DNA from: Martinezella tropici | GTDB taxonomy: Bacteria > Pseudomonadota > Alphaproteobacteria > Rhizobiales > Rhizobiaceae | NCBI RefSeq assembly: GCF_003287875.1 | Contig: NZ_QMKK01000022.1 | Span: 248,001 to 312,000, forward strand | DNA: 64,000 nucleotides | Reading direction: 5' to 3' | In this document: positions 1 through 10,043 of the stretch, in pieces | Layout: each line of letters opens with the position of its first letter | Numbering within the stretch: the first letter of the stretch is position 1 | Position numbers and translations under genes: made by a program | Notes under the pieces: model-generated | What the model was told of the DNA's origin: nothing | Seen by the model: only the letters and a program-made list of their open reading frames with translations | Database searches by the model: none

Positions 1-498
1 GCGCGTCGTGCCAAGCGTGACCGGCCGCCCCGGCGTGCGGCGGCGGCCGCGAAAGCGAACCCAGCCGGACTCCATCAGCACGTCAAGTGTGCCCTTGGAG
101 GTCTGCACGCCTCTGATATCTTCGATCTCCGCACGCGTCACCGGCTGGTGATAGGCAATGATGGCCAGCACTTCGAGCGCGGCGCGGGACAATTTTCGCA
201 CCTCGCTCTCGTCGCGCCGGATCACGAAGGAGAGATCCGCGGCGGTGCGGAAGGCCCAGGCTCCATCCACCTGCACGAGATTGACGCCGCGCGAGGCATA
301 ATCGGCCTTGAGCTTCTGCATGACGGCGGCAATATCGACGCCGCGCGCCACGCGCTCGGCGATGAAGGCTTCGGAAACCGGTTGCGCCGAGGCGAAAACC
401 AGCGCTTCGGCGATCCGCTCGGCCTCGCTCAACCGGCGCTCGTCGATCTCAAGCGTTTCCGCCTCCGCTTCCATATGCTCGTCGTTCGGCTCGTTCAC
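1..498 (-). CDS. scpB: Segregation and condensation protein ScpB (3' end outside window)
   Basis: ScpB is the winged-helix kleisin partner that, with ScpA and SMC, forms the bacterial condensin that compacts and segregates the chromosome. The 166 visible codons start at a GTG (complement of 496-498) and run off the left edge with no stop. Visible family features are the N-terminal helix reading ERIAEALVFAS, the segment RAALEVLAIIAYHQPVTR, and the winged-helix signature EIEDIRGV followed by GRPVTLGTT. It lies 13 bases after the scpA stop on the same strand, as expected for an scpA-scpB operon. The GTG start is inferred from position; an ATG eight codons further in is an alternative. Confidence 0.9.
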   Translation of the reverse strand, partial: MNEPNDEHMEAEAETLEIDERRLSEAERIAEALVFASAQPVSEAFIAERVARGVDIAAVMQKLKADYASRGVNLVQVDGAWAFRTAADLSFVIRRDESEVRKLSRAALEVLAIIAYHQPVTRAEIEDIRGVQTSKGTLDVLMESGWVRFRGRRRTPGRPVTLGTTR

Positions 499-511
499 GC
501 CTGTCCCCGCC

Positions 512-1351
512 CTATTCCGCTGCTTCCAGCGACGAATGCTTCGGCCCCCGCCGCATATAGAGCGGCTGAAACGCGCCTTCCTGGCGAATTTCCAGCTGAC
601 CCTCGCGCACCAGTTCGAGCGAAGCCGCAAATGCGCTGGCGATGGCCGTTACGCGATCGCTGGCAGTCGTCATATAGCTCAGCAGGTAATGTTCCAATGC
701 TGTCCAATCGGTGATCTCGCCGATCATACGATCGAGAATGACACGGGCATCGGCGAGCGACCAGACACGGCGCTTCTCGATCGTCACCTGCGTCACCGCT
801 TGGCGTTGACGCAGGCTGGCATAGGCCGTCAGAAGATCATAGAGGCTGGCATCGAAAGCGGATTGGCGTCGATCGGGAATATGTTCCGGTGCGCCGCGCG
901 CAAAGATATCCCGGCCGAGACGATTGCGATTGACGAGGTCGGTGGCCGCATCGCGCATGGCTTCCAGGCGCTTCAAGCGGAAGGCGAGCGTCGCCGCCAT
1001 CTCCTCGCCGGTCGGGCCGTCTTCCTTGCTCTGCTGCGGGATCAGCAGCTTGGATTTCAGATAGGCGAGCCATGCGGCCATGACGAGATAATCGGCCGCG
1101 AGTTCGATTCGAATGCGCCGGGCGCTTTCGATGAACTGAAGATATTGCTCGGCAAGCGCCAGAACGGAGATGCGCGACAGATCGACCTTCTGGGTGCGCG
1201 CCAGATGCAGCAGCAGATCGAGCGGTCCTTCGAAGCCGGCAAGATCGACGACAAGCGACGGCTCGTGCGAGCCGCGCTGCGCCTCGCCCTCCTGCCAGAG
1301 CTTGTCCATCGGCGTTGCCGCCTGCTGAAGCTTGTCCGTGCTGCCGCTCAC
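512..1351 (-). CDS. scpA: Segregation and condensation protein ScpA
   Basis: Kleisin subunit of the SMC-ScpAB condensin, bridging the SMC heads. The N-terminal SMC-binding motif is clear (DLAGFEGPLDLLLHLARTQK), followed by ISVLALAEQYL and a C-terminal winged-helix region with SDRVTAIASAFAASLELVREGQ, giving 279 residues, a usual length. The frame is open further upstream to 1444, inside the neighbouring nagZ. The GTG at 1351 was preferred because it gives a 31-base gap from nagZ, has GAGG in the leader, and leaves the conserved part intact. It is followed closely by scpB and preceded by nagZ, all on the minus strand. Confidence 0.88.
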   Translation of the reverse strand: MSGSTDKLQQAATPMDKLWQEGEAQRGSHEPSLVVDLAGFEGPLDLLLHLARTQKVDLSRISVLALAEQYLQFIESARRIRIELAADYLVMAAWLAYLKSKLLIPQQSKEDGPTGEEMAATLAFRLKRLEAMRDAATDLVNRNRLGRDIFARGAPEHIPDRRQSAFDASLYDLLTAYASLRQRQAVTQVTIEKRRVWSLADARVILDRMIGEITDWTALEHYLLSYMTTASDRVTAIASAFAASLELVREGQLEIRQEGAFQPLYMRRGPKHSSLEAAE

Positions 1352-1382
1352 TCTGTCACCCGTCCGTTCCTCGAAGTCCGGT

Positions 1383-2396
1383 TTACGCCACTGCGACCAT
1401 CGCGTCGAATTCCGCCCGAATCGAGGCTTCATCGGCGCCATCATTTTTGCCGAATGCCGCTTCGACCGCCTTGGCCCTTGTCAGCGACGCACCCGCCAAA
1501 GCGGGAACATTGCGAACGACCTGCTGCATTTCGTCCATGACGCCATTGCAATGCAGCACGATATCGCATCCGCCCGCAATAATATTTGCTGTACGTTCGC
1601 CGATCGTGCCCTTCAGCGCATTCATCGAGGTATCGTCCGACAGGAGCAGCCCCTGGAAACCGATATGCCCGCGAATGATCTCCTCATTCACCTTGCGCGA
1701 CGTCGTGGCCGGGTTTTCCGGATCGATATCGGTGAAGACAACGTGGCATGTCATTGCCATCAACTCGTCCTTGAGAGCCACGAAGGGCGCGAAATCATGC
1801 GCCTCCAGCTCCGCACGCGGCACCGAGACGACGGGCAGTTCGTGATGCGAATCGGCAAAGCCGCGGCCGTGGCCGGGCATGTGCTTCATCACGGGCAGTA
1901 CGCCACCGGCTTTCAGACCTTCCGCCGCAGCACGCCCCATCTCCGTCACCGTCACCGGATCGGAGCCATAGGCGCGATTGCCGATGACATTGCTCGATCC
2001 CTCCACCGGCACGTCCAGCACCGGCAGGCAATCGACATTGATCCCGAACTTCAGCAAATCGAAGGCATGCAGCCTCGACATGAGCCAGGCGGCCCGCAGG
2101 CCGCGTTCACGATCCTGACGGTAGATATCGCCAAGCGCCTGCCCCGAAGGGTAATGCGGCAGGATCGGCGGACGGATGCGCTGCACCCTGCCGCCCTCCT
2201 GATCAATGAAAACAGGAGCATCGCGCCCGACGCTGTCACGCAGGGACGCAACGAGATCGGCGATCTGCGCCGGCTCGGAAATATTGCGCCCGAACAGGAT
2301 AAAGCCCCATGGCTGCTCCCCCTGATAGAAGGAACGCTCTTCGGGCGTGATGGAGTGGCCGCTACAGCCGAGGATCATGGATTTCGATTCGGTCAT
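1383..2396 (-). CDS. nagZ: Beta-N-acetylhexosaminidase NagZ (GH3)
   Basis: Cytoplasmic glycoside hydrolase of family 3 that removes N-acetylglucosamine from anhydro-muropeptides during cell-wall recycling. The 337-residue protein carries the NagZ signature KHMPGHG at residues 171-177 followed by the DSHHELP loop, whose His and Asp act as the general acid/base. The catalytic nucleophile is expected at Asp254 in SDDTSM. FIDQEGGRVQR at 64-74 is the substrate-binding segment. It lies between the SPOR-domain gene and scpA on the same strand. NagZ affects AmpC beta-lactamase induction in species with AmpR; no ampR or ampC is visible here. Confidence 0.93.
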   Translation of the reverse strand: MTESKSMILGCSGHSITPEERSFYQGEQPWGFILFGRNISEPAQIADLVASLRDSVGRDAPVFIDQEGGRVQRIRPPILPHYPSGQALGDIYRQDRERGLRAAWLMSRLHAFDLLKFGINVDCLPVLDVPVEGSSNVIGNRAYGSDPVTVTEMGRAAAEGLKAGGVLPVMKHMPGHGRGFADSHHELPVVSVPRAELEAHDFAPFVALKDELMAMTCHVVFTDIDPENPATTSRKVNEEIIRGHIGFQGLLLSDDTSMNALKGTIGERTANIIAGGCDIVLHCNGVMDEMQQVVRNVPALAGASLTRAKAVEAAFGKNDGADEASIRAEFDAMVAVA

Positions 2397-2473
2397 ATCC
2401 GAATCATAAGGCTTGCTCCGGGAAATGCGAGTGACGTCAAGCCGAGATACACAGGAACAGCATATTTCAAACG

Positions 2474-2502
2474 AAAACGGCGAGCCGAGGCCCGCCGTTT
2501 TT
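2474..2502 (-). terminator. Terminator after the SPOR-domain gene
   Basis: A 9-base inverted repeat (AAAACGGCG at 2474-2482 with its complement at 2493-2502) encloses a GC-rich loop and is followed on the minus strand by TTTTCG. It sits 20 bases beyond the SPOR-gene stop. The T run also present on the plus side makes it look bidirectional, but no plus-strand gene is visible upstream. Confidence 0.6.
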
Positions 2503-2522
2503 ATCAGTTCCGTATCCGATCC

Positions 2523-5222
2523 TTACTTCGAGATCAGGCAGGTGCCGCCGGCGGCGCGATAGCGCGTGCAGATGGCTGCGGCCTCATCCTTGGAGCCGGC
2601 GACGACGCGGACGCGATAGTAGGTGCCCTTGCCGGCGATATCGGCCTTGCGGATCTCAAGCGGATGGTTGCCGATGACGCTGGCGAACTTGACCTTGAGG
2701 TTCGCCTGCGACTTCTGCGCATCGGCCTCGGTCGGCAGGGATGCGATCTGGACGCCGTAAGCACCGCCACCCGCGGCAGAGGCCGCAGCCGGAGCTGCCG
2801 CAGCAGGACTTGCCGATGCAACCTGCTTCGGCTGAGCCTTGGGCTGAGCTTGAACTTGGGCTTCCTGGGCCGGAGCAGCGGTATTGGCCTTGGCGGCGGG
2901 CTCGGGACGTGCCGTCGGAACCGGGTTCGTCTTGACGACGCGGATCGGCGTGCTTTCGGCGCTGGCGGCATCGCCGCTATCGGGCTGGGCTGCGGCCGGC
3001 GGGTTTGCCTGAGACGGGCGCGGATTGGCCGACGCGACCTGATTGTTCGCGGGCTTCGCAACAGCGGTCGTCGTCGTATCGACGGCCGGCTCGTCACGCG
3101 GAACCAGCGAGCCATCCGGCTTGACGATCATCGTGCGGACCTTGCGCGGCGAAACAGCCGGCACCTGATCGTCGCCATTGGCGGCGACATTGGTGTTTCC
3201 CCCGTCCTGGTTGGGCAACAGGCGCGGATCCTCGGTTTCGCCGACCGGCGTCGACGTGACCTGATCGGCGCTGCCGTCATCCGGAGAAACCGCCTCTGGG
3301 ATCAGGGTCTTCTGCACGACATCGACAGGCTGCTCGTTGGAGGAGACGAGAGCCTTCTGCTTCGGCGCTGCAGTGCTGTCGCCCGCCACGCGGTCGTACA
3401 CGGCCTTGTCCTGATTCGGGACCACGGTGCCACCCGGATTTTCCGGGGCGACCTTTACCGGGTCGCTATCGGCGGTGATCACGCGCGGCTCGCCGGAGAA
3501 GCTGGAGATCGGCGCACCGTGGCGGATCCAGCTATAGGCGCCATAGGCGCCGACACCGAGAACCACGATGACGGCAGCGGCGGTCGCAATGCCCCGCATG
3601 GAGCGCACAGGGCGGCGGCCGCCTGCGGCCGGGTTCAGCGTCATTCTGGCAACGTTCTCGACGGGACTGGACGCTTCGCGGTAGCTGCGGCGGAAATCTT
3701 CTTCCAGCGCACGCTCGAACTCGTCGAACTCCTCGATGGGCTGCTTGGCAACGGGTGCAGCGGGTTGGGCAGCCGCGTTCTTCGACCACGAGGCCGCAGC
3801 GGCGGCACCGCCGAGCATGGCAGCGGCAGCCGGCTTGATCGGCTCGGATGCGGCTTCCTTGGCAGGCGTCCCCAGAAGGCTCGCCATCTCCGAATCGAGA
3901 TCGAAATCATATTCCGGCGGAACGACGACCGGCTCTTCCGGCTCGATCGGCGGCAGGTGCGGAACATGCGAGCCCTCGAAGGTCTCGACACGATCCTCCG
4001 TCTCGGAGATTTCAGTGGGATCGAAAGGCAGTGCCTGTTCGACCTCGAACGTGGGAGCGGCAGGCACGACCGGCATCGGCGCTGCCTGGATCGGCTGCGG
4101 CGCTACGGCGGCAGCGGCAGGAGCGACCTGCGCCGGCATGACCGGCGTTGCGCGGGAAACGATCGGCTCTACAACGGGCGCTGCCGGAGCCGGCTGCCGC
4201 GCATCGGAGGATTTGTCGGCTTCGGCAAAATCGAGACCGGCAAGTTCCATCTCGATATCGGCAAGATCGAATTCGAAATCCTGACCGGCGAACGGATCCT
4301 CCGCATCGAAGGCGATCGGCTTCGGTTCTTCACGCGACAGCGCAGCCGCAGATGCAGCCGGCGCTATCGACTGTTCGTCAAACGAAGCGCTGAAATCGCC
4401 GAAGGCCGGCTCGTCCGGCGCAGCGGCCCTGGAGGGGACCGGATACCGATTCACATCAGCCAGCAGGGCATCGATCTCGGCGGCAAGCGCTGCGGGATCG
4501 GCCTTGGCGATCTTTGGCGGCTCGGGCGCCTTGAAGACAGCCGGAATGGGCTCAGGCTCTACGGGCTTCGAAGCCGGTTCCTGAGCGATGAAAGGCTCGA
4601 CAGGGCCAAGCTGCTCAAAATCCGGCAGCTCGTCGAACATTGCTTCGGCGGGAGCTGCCGGGGGTACTGGCGGCGCAATGGAGGGCGCCGGCTGCTCGCG
4701 CGGCGCAACCGGGGTTGCCAGTGTGAAATTGGCTATCGGCAGCCGCATCGTGGCAGCAGCGGATTGCGGCGTCTTGGCGACCGGAGCCACCACTGGCCGT
4801 TCGGCGGGCGCAGCTTTCGGCGCCGGCTGCAGAGCAGGCGTAATCGACATTTCCAGCTCGTCGATCAGGTCACGAGCGCCGAGCGTCGGCTTGACGGGAG
4901 CAGCAACCTGCTGGGCAGGCTCCTCAAATTTCGGCTCGGCCCGCACGGGCTCGACTGGAGCCTGGCTTGGAGGAGATACCGGCTCCGTCGGGACGGAGAT
5001 GTCATTCGCCGGACTCATTCGCGGCGTATCGTACCGCTCGAATTCGCGAAGAAGCTCGTCTTCGAGATTGAAGGCAAGCTCCTGCCGCTGAGCCGCAGGA
5101 GTTGCTTGAGCAGCAGAGCGCGGCTCAAAACCTACGATACGAGCGAGTTCTGCGAGCGGATCATCATCCGCAAAGAACTCGTCGTTTCCGCTTGCGCGAT
5201 ACGCCAACTGTTTTTCTGCCAT
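2523..5222 (-). CDS. Large SPOR-domain membrane protein
   Basis: A 899-residue protein with three visible parts: a long N-terminal cytoplasmic region rich in Pro, Ala and Glu (low complexity); a single membrane segment around GIATAAAVIVVLGVGAYGAY; and a periplasmic Pro/Ala-rich linker ending in a SPOR domain (YGVQIASLPTEADAQ ... YYRVRVVAGSKDEAAAIC). SPOR domains bind denuded glycan strands at division sites, so a septal role is likely. The ATG at 5222 was chosen over a TTG six codons upstream because GTGATGGCAGAA fits the spacing to the argS stop. It sits between argS and nagZ in the usual rhizobial order. The N-terminal region has no recognised domain. Confidence 0.85.
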   Translation of the reverse strand: MAEKQLAYRASGNDEFFADDDPLAELARIVGFEPRSAAQATPAAQRQELAFNLEDELLREFERYDTPRMSPANDISVPTEPVSPPSQAPVEPVRAEPKFEEPAQQVAAPVKPTLGARDLIDELEMSITPALQPAPKAAPAERPVVAPVAKTPQSAAATMRLPIANFTLATPVAPREQPAPSIAPPVPPAAPAEAMFDELPDFEQLGPVEPFIAQEPASKPVEPEPIPAVFKAPEPPKIAKADPAALAAEIDALLADVNRYPVPSRAAAPDEPAFGDFSASFDEQSIAPAASAAALSREEPKPIAFDAEDPFAGQDFEFDLADIEMELAGLDFAEADKSSDARQPAPAAPVVEPIVSRATPVMPAQVAPAAAAVAPQPIQAAPMPVVPAAPTFEVEQALPFDPTEISETEDRVETFEGSHVPHLPPIEPEEPVVVPPEYDFDLDSEMASLLGTPAKEAASEPIKPAAAAMLGGAAAAASWSKNAAAQPAAPVAKQPIEEFDEFERALEEDFRRSYREASSPVENVARMTLNPAAGGRRPVRSMRGIATAAAVIVVLGVGAYGAYSWIRHGAPISSFSGEPRVITADSDPVKVAPENPGGTVVPNQDKAVYDRVAGDSTAAPKQKALVSSNEQPVDVVQKTLIPEAVSPDDGSADQVTSTPVGETEDPRLLPNQDGGNTNVAANGDDQVPAVSPRKVRTMIVKPDGSLVPRDEPAVDTTTTAVAKPANNQVASANPRPSQANPPAAAQPDSGDAASAESTPIRVVKTNPVPTARPEPAAKANTAAPAQEAQVQAQPKAQPKQVASASPAAAAPAAASAAGGGAYGVQIASLPTEADAQKSQANLKVKFASVIGNHPLEIRKADIAGKGTYYRVRVVAGSKDEAAAICTRYRAAGGTCLISK

Positions 5223-5283
5223 CACCCGTTCCACTCGCAAACACTACAGTTAATGCCAGCGCAATGTGGGTAAATGGTGACGT

Positions 5284-7044
5284 TTATCGCATTTCGTCAG
5301 GTGCTGCGGTCCCGGTTATACCAAGACCCGACTTCAAAACCGACGCGACAGCGTACACCAGCCCAAGTCTGGCAATGCTCAATTCTCGGTTCTTATCGTT
5401 AACAAAACGTAATTCAGGTAAATCTTTACCTTTATTCCAGTGTCCATGGAAGGAACTTGCCAGGTCGTAAAGGTAAAATGCGATGCGATGCGGCTCTTGC
5501 GACTGCGCTGCAGCTTCGACGATTCGCGGGAACTCCGCAATCTTTGCGACAAGCTGTAGTTCGGCCGGATCGGAGATCGCGCCGAGGACCGCCTTCGACA
5601 GATCAAGCGAGGTAATATCGATATCCGGGAAGGCTTCCTTGGCCTGACGGAAAACGGACATGCAACGGGCATGCGCATATTGCACGTAAAAGACCGGATT
5701 GTCCTTGGACTGCTCGGTGACCTTGGCAAAGTCGAAGTCCAGGGGCTCTGAATTCTTCCGGTAGAGCATCATGAAGCGCACGGAATCGCGGCCGACTTCA
5801 TCGACGACTTCGCGCAGCGTGACGAAATCGCCCGAGCGCTTCGACATCTTCACCGGCTCGCCATTGCGATAGAGCTTGACGAGCTGGCACAGAAGCACGG
5901 TCAGCTTCGCCGCACCATCGGAAACACCGCGCGCGACCGCCTCCAGCCGCTTGACGTAGCCACCATGGTCGGCGCCGAGGATGTAGATCATCTCGTTGAA
6001 GCCTCGGTCGAACTTGTTCTTGAAGTAAGCAACGTCGGCAGCGAAGTAAGTATAGGAACCATCCGACTTGATCAGTGGACGGTCGATATCGTCGCCCACT
6101 TCCGTCGAGCGGAAGAGCGTCTGCTCGCGATCTTCCCAATCTTCCGGAAGCTGTCCCTTCGGCGGCGGCAGCGCGCCCTTGTAGACATAGCCCTTGAAGG
6201 TCAGGTCATTGATCGCGGTGCGGATCAACGCGGCACCATTGGCATGCAGGGTGCGTTCGGAAAAGAACACGTCATGTTTGACGTTCAGCGCTTCCAGGTC
6301 TTCCTTGATCATCGCCATCATCGCGTCGATGGCGCGATCCTTGACGATGGGAAGCCATTGCTCTTCCGGCATGCCGCGCAGCTTGGTGCCGAATTCCCTG
6401 GCGAGCGCCTCGCCGACGGGAACCAGGTAATCGCCAGGATAGAGACCCGCCGGGATCTCGCCCACCTGCTCGCCAAGCGCTTCGCGATAACGAATGAAGA
6501 CGGAGCGCGCCAGCACGTCGATCTGCGAACCGGCATCGTTGATGTAATATTCCTTGGTAACCTCATAGCCGGAGAAGGCCAGCAGGTTTGCCAGCGCGTC
6601 GCCGACAACGGCGCCGCGGCAATGGCCGACATGCATCGGCCCGGTCGGGTTGGCCGAAACATATTCGACATTGACCTTTTGCCCCTCACCCAGCTTCGAG
6701 CGGCCGAATTTCTCGCCTTCGGAGATCATCGTCGATAGTAGACGTTGCCAGTAGCCGACCGAGAGACGGATATTGATGAAGCCGGGGCCCGCTACCGAAA
6801 CCTCGGCAACGTCGGCGTCCTCCTTCAGCTTGGCGACGATAATCTCGGCAAGCGCACGCGGATTTGTGCCCAGCGGCTTGGACAGAACCATGGCCGCATT
6901 GGTGGCGACATCGCCATGGCTGGCGTCGCGCGGCGGCTCCACGCCGATACGTCCGAAATCGACTTCAGATCGCTTTTCCCTCACAATATCAATTTGCTCG
7001 AGAGCGTTCTTAATTCTTACTTCGAAGTCGGTGAAAAGGTTCAT
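5284..7044 (-). CDS. argS: Arginyl-tRNA synthetase
   Basis: Class I aminoacyl-tRNA synthetase charging tRNA-Arg. The 586-residue product has the HIGH-type motif HVGH at 138-141 (preceded by SANPTGPM) and a KMSKR motif at 399-403, an N-terminal additional domain (residues 1-85), and the C-terminal DALR anticodon-binding domain beginning around [10 protein letters not shown] and ending at DEMR. The start was set at the second of two adjacent ATGs (7044), giving [15 protein letters not shown], since the longer frame begins with an unlikely Arg-rich stretch. The gap to the upstream dgt gene is 55 bases and both are on the minus strand. Confidence 0.95.
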   Translation of the reverse strand: MNLFTDFEVRIKNALEQIDIVREKRSEVDFGRIGVEPPRDASHGDVATNAAMVLSKPLGTNPRALAEIIVAKLKEDADVAEVSVAGPGFINIRLSVGYWQRLLSTMISEGEKFGRSKLGEGQKVNVEYVSANPTGPMHVGHCRGAVVGDALANLLAFSGYEVTKEYYINDAGSQIDVLARSVFIRYREALGEQVGEIPAGLYPGDYLVPVGEALAREFGTKLRGMPEEQWLPIVKDRAIDAMMAMIKEDLEALNVKHDVFFSERTLHANGAALIRTAINDLTFKGYVYKGALPPPKGQLPEDWEDREQTLFRSTEVGDDIDRPLIKSDGSYTYFAADVAYFKNKFDRGFNEMIYILGADHGGYVKRLEAVARGVSDGAAKLTVLLCQLVKLYRNGEPVKMSKRSGDFVTLREVVDEVGRDSVRFMMLYRKNSEPLDFDFAKVTEQSKDNPVFYVQYAHARCMSVFRQAKEAFPDIDITSLDLSKAVLGAISDPAELQLVAKIAEFPRIVEAAAQSQEPHRIAFYLYDLASSFHGHWNKGKDLPELRFVNDKNRELSIARLGLVYAVASVLKSGLGITGTAAPDEMR

Positions 7045-7099
7045 CATATTGTCCACGCATAGCTTGATCAGGCCGCTATCGGCCCGACGCCGCCGCTGC

Positions 7100-8317
7100 C
7101 TACCGCAAATCGGGAGTCTGGTCAAACAGGCGCTTGTGGGCGCTGATGGCGTAGGTATCGGTCATGCCGGCCAGATAGTCGCCGACATGCCTTGCCTTGG
7201 GGGCGATCGCAAGCCCGGCGATATGGTCGACCCAATAGTGGCTCTGCATCTCCTTGGGATTTTCCATATAGGCGTGGAAGAGATCCGTTACGATCTGCGC
7301 CGCGCCGGCACGAATCCGCATGATGTCGGGATGGCGATAGATGCGCTTGAACAGCATCTGTTTGATCAGCCTGTCGGTTTGCGCCATGTCAGGCGAAAAG
7401 GTCGCGACGACGCGGCCGGCGGCCCGGATGTCGGCGACATTGCCCGGCCTGATTTCGGCAAGTGCCTGCTGCGATACGGCAATGACATCCTCGACCATAC
7501 GGGTGATCTGGCGGCGCATGATTTCGTGCGTGTAGCGGCTCGGCTCCAGATGCGGATAGCGCGCCCTCACCTCGGCCATCAGCCCCGCGAGAAACGGCAC
7601 TTCCTCCAGCATATCGAACGTCAGATAGCCGGAGCGCAAACCGTCGTCGATGTCATGCGTGTTGTAGGCGATGTCATCGGCAATCGCGGCAACCTGCGCT
7701 TCGAGGCTGGCGAAGGACGCGATTTCGAGATCGTGGATTTCGCAATAGTCGAGAATCGGCTGCGGCACCGGCCCGCGAATGCCCTTGCCATCAGGCGTCA
7801 TTAGCGGGCCATTGTGCTTGACCAGGCCCTCGAGCGTCTCCCAGGTGAGATTGAGCCCGTCGAAATCGGCATAGCGGCGCTCGAGCTTGGTAACGATGCG
7901 CAGCGACTGGGCATTGTGATCGAAGCCGCCATAGGGCAGCAGCATCTCGTGCAGCGCATCCTCGCCGGTGTGGCCGAAAGGCGTGTGGCCAAAATCGTGA
8001 ACCAGCGCCACGCCTTCCGCCAGATCTTCGTCCACCTTCAGAGCACGCGCCAGAGCGCGCGCGATCTGCGCCACCTCGATCGTATGCGTCAGCCGCGTGC
8101 GGTAGTGGTCGCCATCTTGGGCGATAAAGACCTGCGTCTTGTGCTTAAGGCGCCGGAAAGCGGTCGCGTGGACGATCCGGTCGCGATCGCGCTGGAATTC
8201 GGAGCGCGTGGGGCTCGCCCCCTCGTCGTAGAGCCTTCCGCGCGATGCCCAGGGGTCCGTTGCATAGACCGCCTTCTCACCATATCCAAAACCCAATGCA
8301 TGCGTATCGATCGTCAT
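7100..8317 (-). CDS. dgt: Deoxyguanosinetriphosphate triphosphohydrolase-like protein
   Basis: HD-domain dNTP triphosphohydrolase of the dGTPase type-2-like family, which trims deoxynucleotide pools. The HD metal site is visible: HIS-type residues in [10 protein letters not shown] (His78), then [10 protein letters not shown] with the His-Asp pair at 107-108, and a later Asp in [14 protein letters not shown]. The family signature [12 protein letters not shown] precedes it. Length is 405 residues from the ATG at 8317; a TTG two codons upstream is the only near alternative. It is the first gene of the minus-strand run and is divergent from erpA. Confidence 0.9.
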   Translation of the reverse strand: MTIDTHALGFGYGEKAVYATDPWASRGRLYDEGASPTRSEFQRDRDRIVHATAFRRLKHKTQVFIAQDGDHYRTRLTHTIEVAQIARALARALKVDEDLAEGVALVHDFGHTPFGHTGEDALHEMLLPYGGFDHNAQSLRIVTKLERRYADFDGLNLTWETLEGLVKHNGPLMTPDGKGIRGPVPQPILDYCEIHDLEIASFASLEAQVAAIADDIAYNTHDIDDGLRSGYLTFDMLEEVPFLAGLMAEVRARYPHLEPSRYTHEIMRRQITRMVEDVIAVSQQALAEIRPGNVADIRAAGRVVATFSPDMAQTDRLIKQMLFKRIYRHPDIMRIRAGAAQIVTDLFHAYMENPKEMQSHYWVDHIAGLAIAPKARHVGDYLAGMTDTYAISAHKRLFDQTPDLR

Positions 8318-8623
8318 TACCAATCCATTCCGGCATCTGGCCCCCGCACAATCATAGATGCGAAGGTCGTTTCATCATACCCGGCGAAGGCGTTGCTCGC
8401 AGATCGGAATATAGTATCCCATCGCGAAGCGGTGACCCATTGACGCCGCATTGCGGCCTTCATACCTATAGACAAGAAAACAGCAAAACGGTGCGTGGCT
8501 CAACCACATAACCAAAGCTGTCACCGGCCTGGCTTTCATGATAAAGGCTATGGATATCAGCCGTTTGAAAGTTCGACGGCCTATTTGGTTCTCTCCGGAT
8601 CTTGACCCCGGCAGGAGGAAAGC
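8318..8623. promoter_or_regulatory. Divergent promoter region dgt / erpA
   Basis: A 306-base gap between divergently read genes. No convincing -35/-10 pair or operator palindrome was found by eye. A strong ribosome-binding site AGGAGG (8614-8619) precedes erpA. Confidence 0.4.
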
Positions 8624-8956
8624 ATGACTGAGACTAACGTTACCCTATCGGACGCCGCGGCGAAGCGAATCGCTGCGATCGTCGGCGCAGAGACCGGCAA
8701 ACGCGCGCTTCGTGTTGCCGTTGAAGGCGGCGGCTGTTCCGGTTTCTCCTATAAATTCGATCTCGTCGAAGGCCCGGAAGATGACGATATCGTTGTCGAA
8801 AAGGACAACGCCACCGTGCTGATCGACCAATTGTCGCTGGTCTATATGGCCGGTTCCGAAATCGATTTCGTCGATAACCTGCTCGGCCAATCCTTCCAGA
8901 TCAAGAATCCGAATGCGGTCGCAAGCTGCGGCTGCGGCACGAGCTTCTCGATCTGA
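8624..8956 (+). CDS. erpA: Iron-sulfur cluster insertion protein (ErpA/HesB type)
   Basis: A-type iron-sulfur carrier that passes clusters to apo-proteins. The 110-residue protein shows the family motif GGGCSGFSY with Cys38 and the C-terminal pair Cys102 and Cys104 in SCGCGTSF, the three cysteines that ligate the cluster. It is preceded by the strong ribosome-binding site AGGAGG and followed by a clear terminator hairpin, so it is probably monocistronic. Distinction between ErpA and IscA/SufA rests on its stand-alone context and is an inference. Confidence 0.9.
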   Translation: MTETNVTLSDAAAKRIAAIVGAETGKRALRVAVEGGGCSGFSYKFDLVEGPEDDDIVVEKDNATVLIDQLSLVYMAGSEIDFVDNLLGQSFQIKNPNAVASCGCGTSFSI

Positions 8957-8984
8957 GGCTTTCCCCTTTTCCACAGCTTGATCG

Positions 8985-9016
8985 CCGGCCGGGAGCCATC
9001 GCTCCGGGCCGGTTTT
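8985..9016 (+). terminator. Terminator after erpA
   Basis: A 12-base stem with one mismatch (CCGGCCGGGAGC against GCTCCGGGCCGG, loop CATC) is followed by TTTT, 28 bases beyond the erpA stop. Confidence 0.8.
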
Positions 9017-9083
9017 GATATGGGCTGTAGTCAAGCCCGTCGGCTGCAGATACAACAGGGCGAAGCAAAGGAATGAGCTATCC

Positions 9084-9875
9084 ATGAAAATCGCCACCTG
9101 GAACATCAACGGTGTCAAAGCGCGTATTGAAAACCTCTGCCAGTGGCTGAAGGATTCGAGCCCGGACATCGTCTGCCTGCAGGAGATCAAGACGGTCGAC
9201 GAAGGTTTTCCGCGGCTGGAGGTCGAGGCGCTCGGCTATCATGTCGAGACCCACGGGCAGAAGGGTTTCAACGGTGTCGCCATCCTCTCAAAGATCAAAC
9301 CCGACGAGGTGACGCGGGGGCTGCCCGGCGGCGACGGGGATGAACAGTCGCGCTTCATGGAAGCGGTGTTTTCCGTGCCGGGCCACGGCGCTCTGCGCGT
9401 CTGCTGCCTTTATCTGCCGAACGGCAATCCGGTCGATACCGAGAAATATCCCTATAAGCTCGCCTGGATGGAGCGCCTGCGCAAATTCGCGTCGGATCGC
9501 CTCGCGCTCGAGGAGCCCCTCGTGCTCGCCGGCGACTACAATGTCATTCCGGAGCCGCATGACTGCTTCGATCCGAAGGTCTGGGAAAGCGATGCGCTGT
9601 TCCTGCCACAGACGCGCCAATCCTTCCGTCAGCTCGAACATCTCGGCTTTATCGATGCCGTGCGCGCGACAACGGATGCGGTGAAGCTTTACTCATTCTG
9701 GGATTACCAGGCCGGAGCATGGCCGAAGAACAATGGCATCCGCATCGATCACCTGATGCTCTCGCCGGAAGCTGCCGATCGACTCACTGCGACGGCAATC
9801 GAAAAGCATGTGCGCGCTTGGGAAAAGCCTTCCGACCACGTCCCGGTCATCGCGCATCTCGATTTCGCCAACTAA
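9084..9875 (+). CDS. xthA: Exodeoxyribonuclease III
   Basis: AP endonuclease / 3'-5' exonuclease of the EEP superfamily, used in base-excision repair. The 263-residue protein begins MKIATWNINGVKAR and has the expected active-site residues: Asn8, Glu34 in LQEIK, Asp151 and Asn153 in AGDYNV, and the terminal Asp251-His252 pair in SDHVPV. Length matches the family. The ATG at 9084 is preferred over an upstream frame extension because the protein must begin at the first beta strand. Confidence 0.95.
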   Translation: MKIATWNINGVKARIENLCQWLKDSSPDIVCLQEIKTVDEGFPRLEVEALGYHVETHGQKGFNGVAILSKIKPDEVTRGLPGGDGDEQSRFMEAVFSVPGHGALRVCCLYLPNGNPVDTEKYPYKLAWMERLRKFASDRLALEEPLVLAGDYNVIPEPHDCFDPKVWESDALFLPQTRQSFRQLEHLGFIDAVRATTDAVKLYSFWDYQAGAWPKNNGIRIDHLMLSPEAADRLTATAIEKHVRAWEKPSDHVPVIAHLDFAN

Positions 9876-10043
9876 AGCATTCCAGGAAAAGGTCTCGCGG
9901 TTTTCCGTCCGGACTGCACAGGAAATAAAAAGACAGAGCGTCTTCGCGATCCGAAGGAAAGCGGAAAGGCTTAGACGTCAGCCTAAAACAAGAGAGTTCG
10001 GCAACCGCCCCCATCGCGGCAACGGGGCAGTGAAAGCCGGCAA